Assembly: GCF_004785645.1 (NCBI RefSeq)
Contig: NZ_SRPE01000002.1
Coordinates: forward strand, 1-64,000
DNA length: 64,000 nt
Direction of reading: 5' to 3'
From: Empedobacter tilapiae
GTDB taxonomy: Bacteria; Bacteroidota; Bacteroidia; Flavobacteriales; Weeksellaceae
Below the pieces are notes generated by a model that was given only the letters and a program-made list of their open reading frames with translations, had not been told where the DNA came from and made no database searches. Positions 63,266 to 64,000 of the stretch are shown here, piece after piece. How positions within the stretch are numbered: the first letter of the stretch is position 1; the number at the start of each line of letters is the position of its first letter. Position numbers and translations under genes: made by a program.

Positions 63266-63709
63266 AAATATCTCTTGTTGCACAAAGAGCATCACCGGCG
63301 GAAAGTGTCATATCAACCCATATTTTTCGTCCTTCGATACTTCGTAGTTTTTCTCTTAGTTCCAGTTCAACTCCCATAGGTGTAGGTGCTTTGAAATCTA
63401 CTTTCAATGAACAGTTACACATCTTACCGGAATAGTTTCTGTATTTTCAAGATCAATATTCTCCCCAACACAAGCAAAGGCTGCGGCAGAACCTGTACGG
63501 TGGCAATCCAAAAGAGAAGCCACCAAACCTCCGTAAACACTGCCGGGAAGTGCTGTGGATTTTTCATCTGGCGTAAAATGGGCAATAGTTTCATCGCCCA
63601 CTAAATACGTTTTCAACTGATAGCCAAAGGGATTATTCTTTCCACATCCGTAGCAATGTGCCAATTCGTCGGCGTATAAATCCTGAATGGCTTTAGATTT
63701 ATTTTGCAT
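63225..63709 (-). pseudogene. PaaI-type hotdog thioesterase, broken by a frameshift
   Basis: The first frame (63709-63404) has CYGCGKNNPFGYQL and GSVYGGLVASLLDCHRTGSAAAF, the hotdog core with the conserved Asp, then stops after IPVRCVTVH. The other frame, from about 63422, continues CSLKVDFKAPTPMGVELELREKL and GRKIWVDMTLSAGDALCATRDIF. Together they give the usual about 150-residue PaaI protein, so one base is missing near 63410. Its 3' end overlaps the convergent cydB by about 40 bp. Confidence 0.8.
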
Positions 63710-63727
63710 CGTTAGAATTCAAAAAAA

Positions 63728-64000
63728 TTATTTCACAAGTTCGTTCTTTTTTTCCACCCAATCATTGATGCCTCCGGAATAATTCAGAATGTTTTCAAAA
63801 CCGTTTTTTACAAGAATGGAATAAGCTATTGCTGCACGTGCACCGCTTTGACAATGAATGACAACTGGTTCGTTTTTATTGATTTTATCTAAATTCTTTT
63901 CAAGCGTATTTAATGCTATGTTTTCAACACCGCTGATGTGTCCGCTTTTGTATTCGTTTTCGGTACGGACATCAATTTTCTGAACGTTTTTATTTCCTAA
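63728..64000 (-). CDS. Rhodanese-like protein, partial (runs off the right edge)
   Basis: The last 90 residues are visible, reading KIDVRTENEYKSGHISGVENIAL, active site VIHCQSGARAAIA and GGINDWVEKK. The N-terminus lies beyond 64000. It is close to the C-terminal module of the first MBL-rhodanese protein. It shows that the sulfur cargo continues to the right. Confidence 0.9.
   Translation of the reverse strand, partial: LGNKNVQKIDVRTENEYKSGHISGVENIALNTLEKNLDKINKNEPVVIHCQSGARAAIAYSILVKNGFENILNYSGGINDWVEKKNELVK

Overview
The window looks like AT-rich chromosomal DNA of a Flavobacteriales bacterium (Weeksellaceae-like, e.g. Empedobacter or Chryseobacterium relatives; genus not provable here). 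The reasons are Bacteroidetes-type promoters (TTG/TTTG, about 20 bp, TAnnTTTG), a SusC/SusD pair, DUF6520/DUF6266/DUF6132 families, an LptD-amidase-MlaD-Fe/S gene order, and from about 34 kb a CTn/ICE backbone (RteC, DUF3945, TopB, DUF1896, giant methylase-helicase) typical of this phylum.

Layout. (1) 1-4.7 kb: AT-rich minus-strand accessory genes (DUF7660 pair, two HEPN-like proteins, a DUF1851/Tdi1 immunity-like protein, an XRE regulator), separated by terminators, related imperfect dyads and a duplicated promoter-plus-hairpin module. It resembles a cassette array, but no integrase is visible. (2) 4.7-5.25 kb: no credible gene; two promoters and nested complementary segments point to one or two structured small RNAs, one of them about 185 nt and 6S-like. 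(3) 5.25-13.5 kb: a duplicated leader followed by a SusC/SusD/S9-peptidase locus, probably for peptide or glycopeptide capture. (4) 13.5-18.3 kb: a small secreted cysteine protein (DUF6520), a MauE/DoxX-propeller redox membrane protein, an AraC-type regulator with a probable C-terminal frameshift, DUF6266, then a repeat-rich 1.1-kb gap with an 11-bp phased tandem array. (5) 18.3-33.9 kb: conserved core genes: clpP, tig, accC, accB, rpmF, DUF177, pdxA, RidA, LptD, amidase, MlaD, and an Fe-S pair split by a HAD gene.

(6) 34-64 kb: an integrated mobile element with higher GC, whose right end lies beyond the window. The processing/regulatory module (rteC, two HTH genes, DUF3945, topB, ORF6N, DUF1896, methylase-helicase, second rteC) is interrupted by a fluoride-resistance operon (CLC-F, DUF190, PAP2) preceded by a fluoride riboswitch whose output hairpin can be read directly. 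The cargo after 50 kb is a sulfide/persulfide and redox island: haem lipoprotein, DoxX, DsrE, SoxB-like hydrolase, TlpA (frameshifted), thioredoxin, DUF6132, rhodaneses, peroxiredoxin, two metallo-beta-lactamase/rhodanese proteins, HMA protein, TauE exporter, cytochrome bd oxidase, a broken PaaI thioesterase and another rhodanese. Five copies of one palindrome, (T/A)GTAAC-N4-GTTACA, sit in front of its transcription units and suggest a single Crp/Fnr-type regulon. This common operator set, the DUF6520-MauE pair, and the left cassette-like array are the best candidates for undescribed biology.
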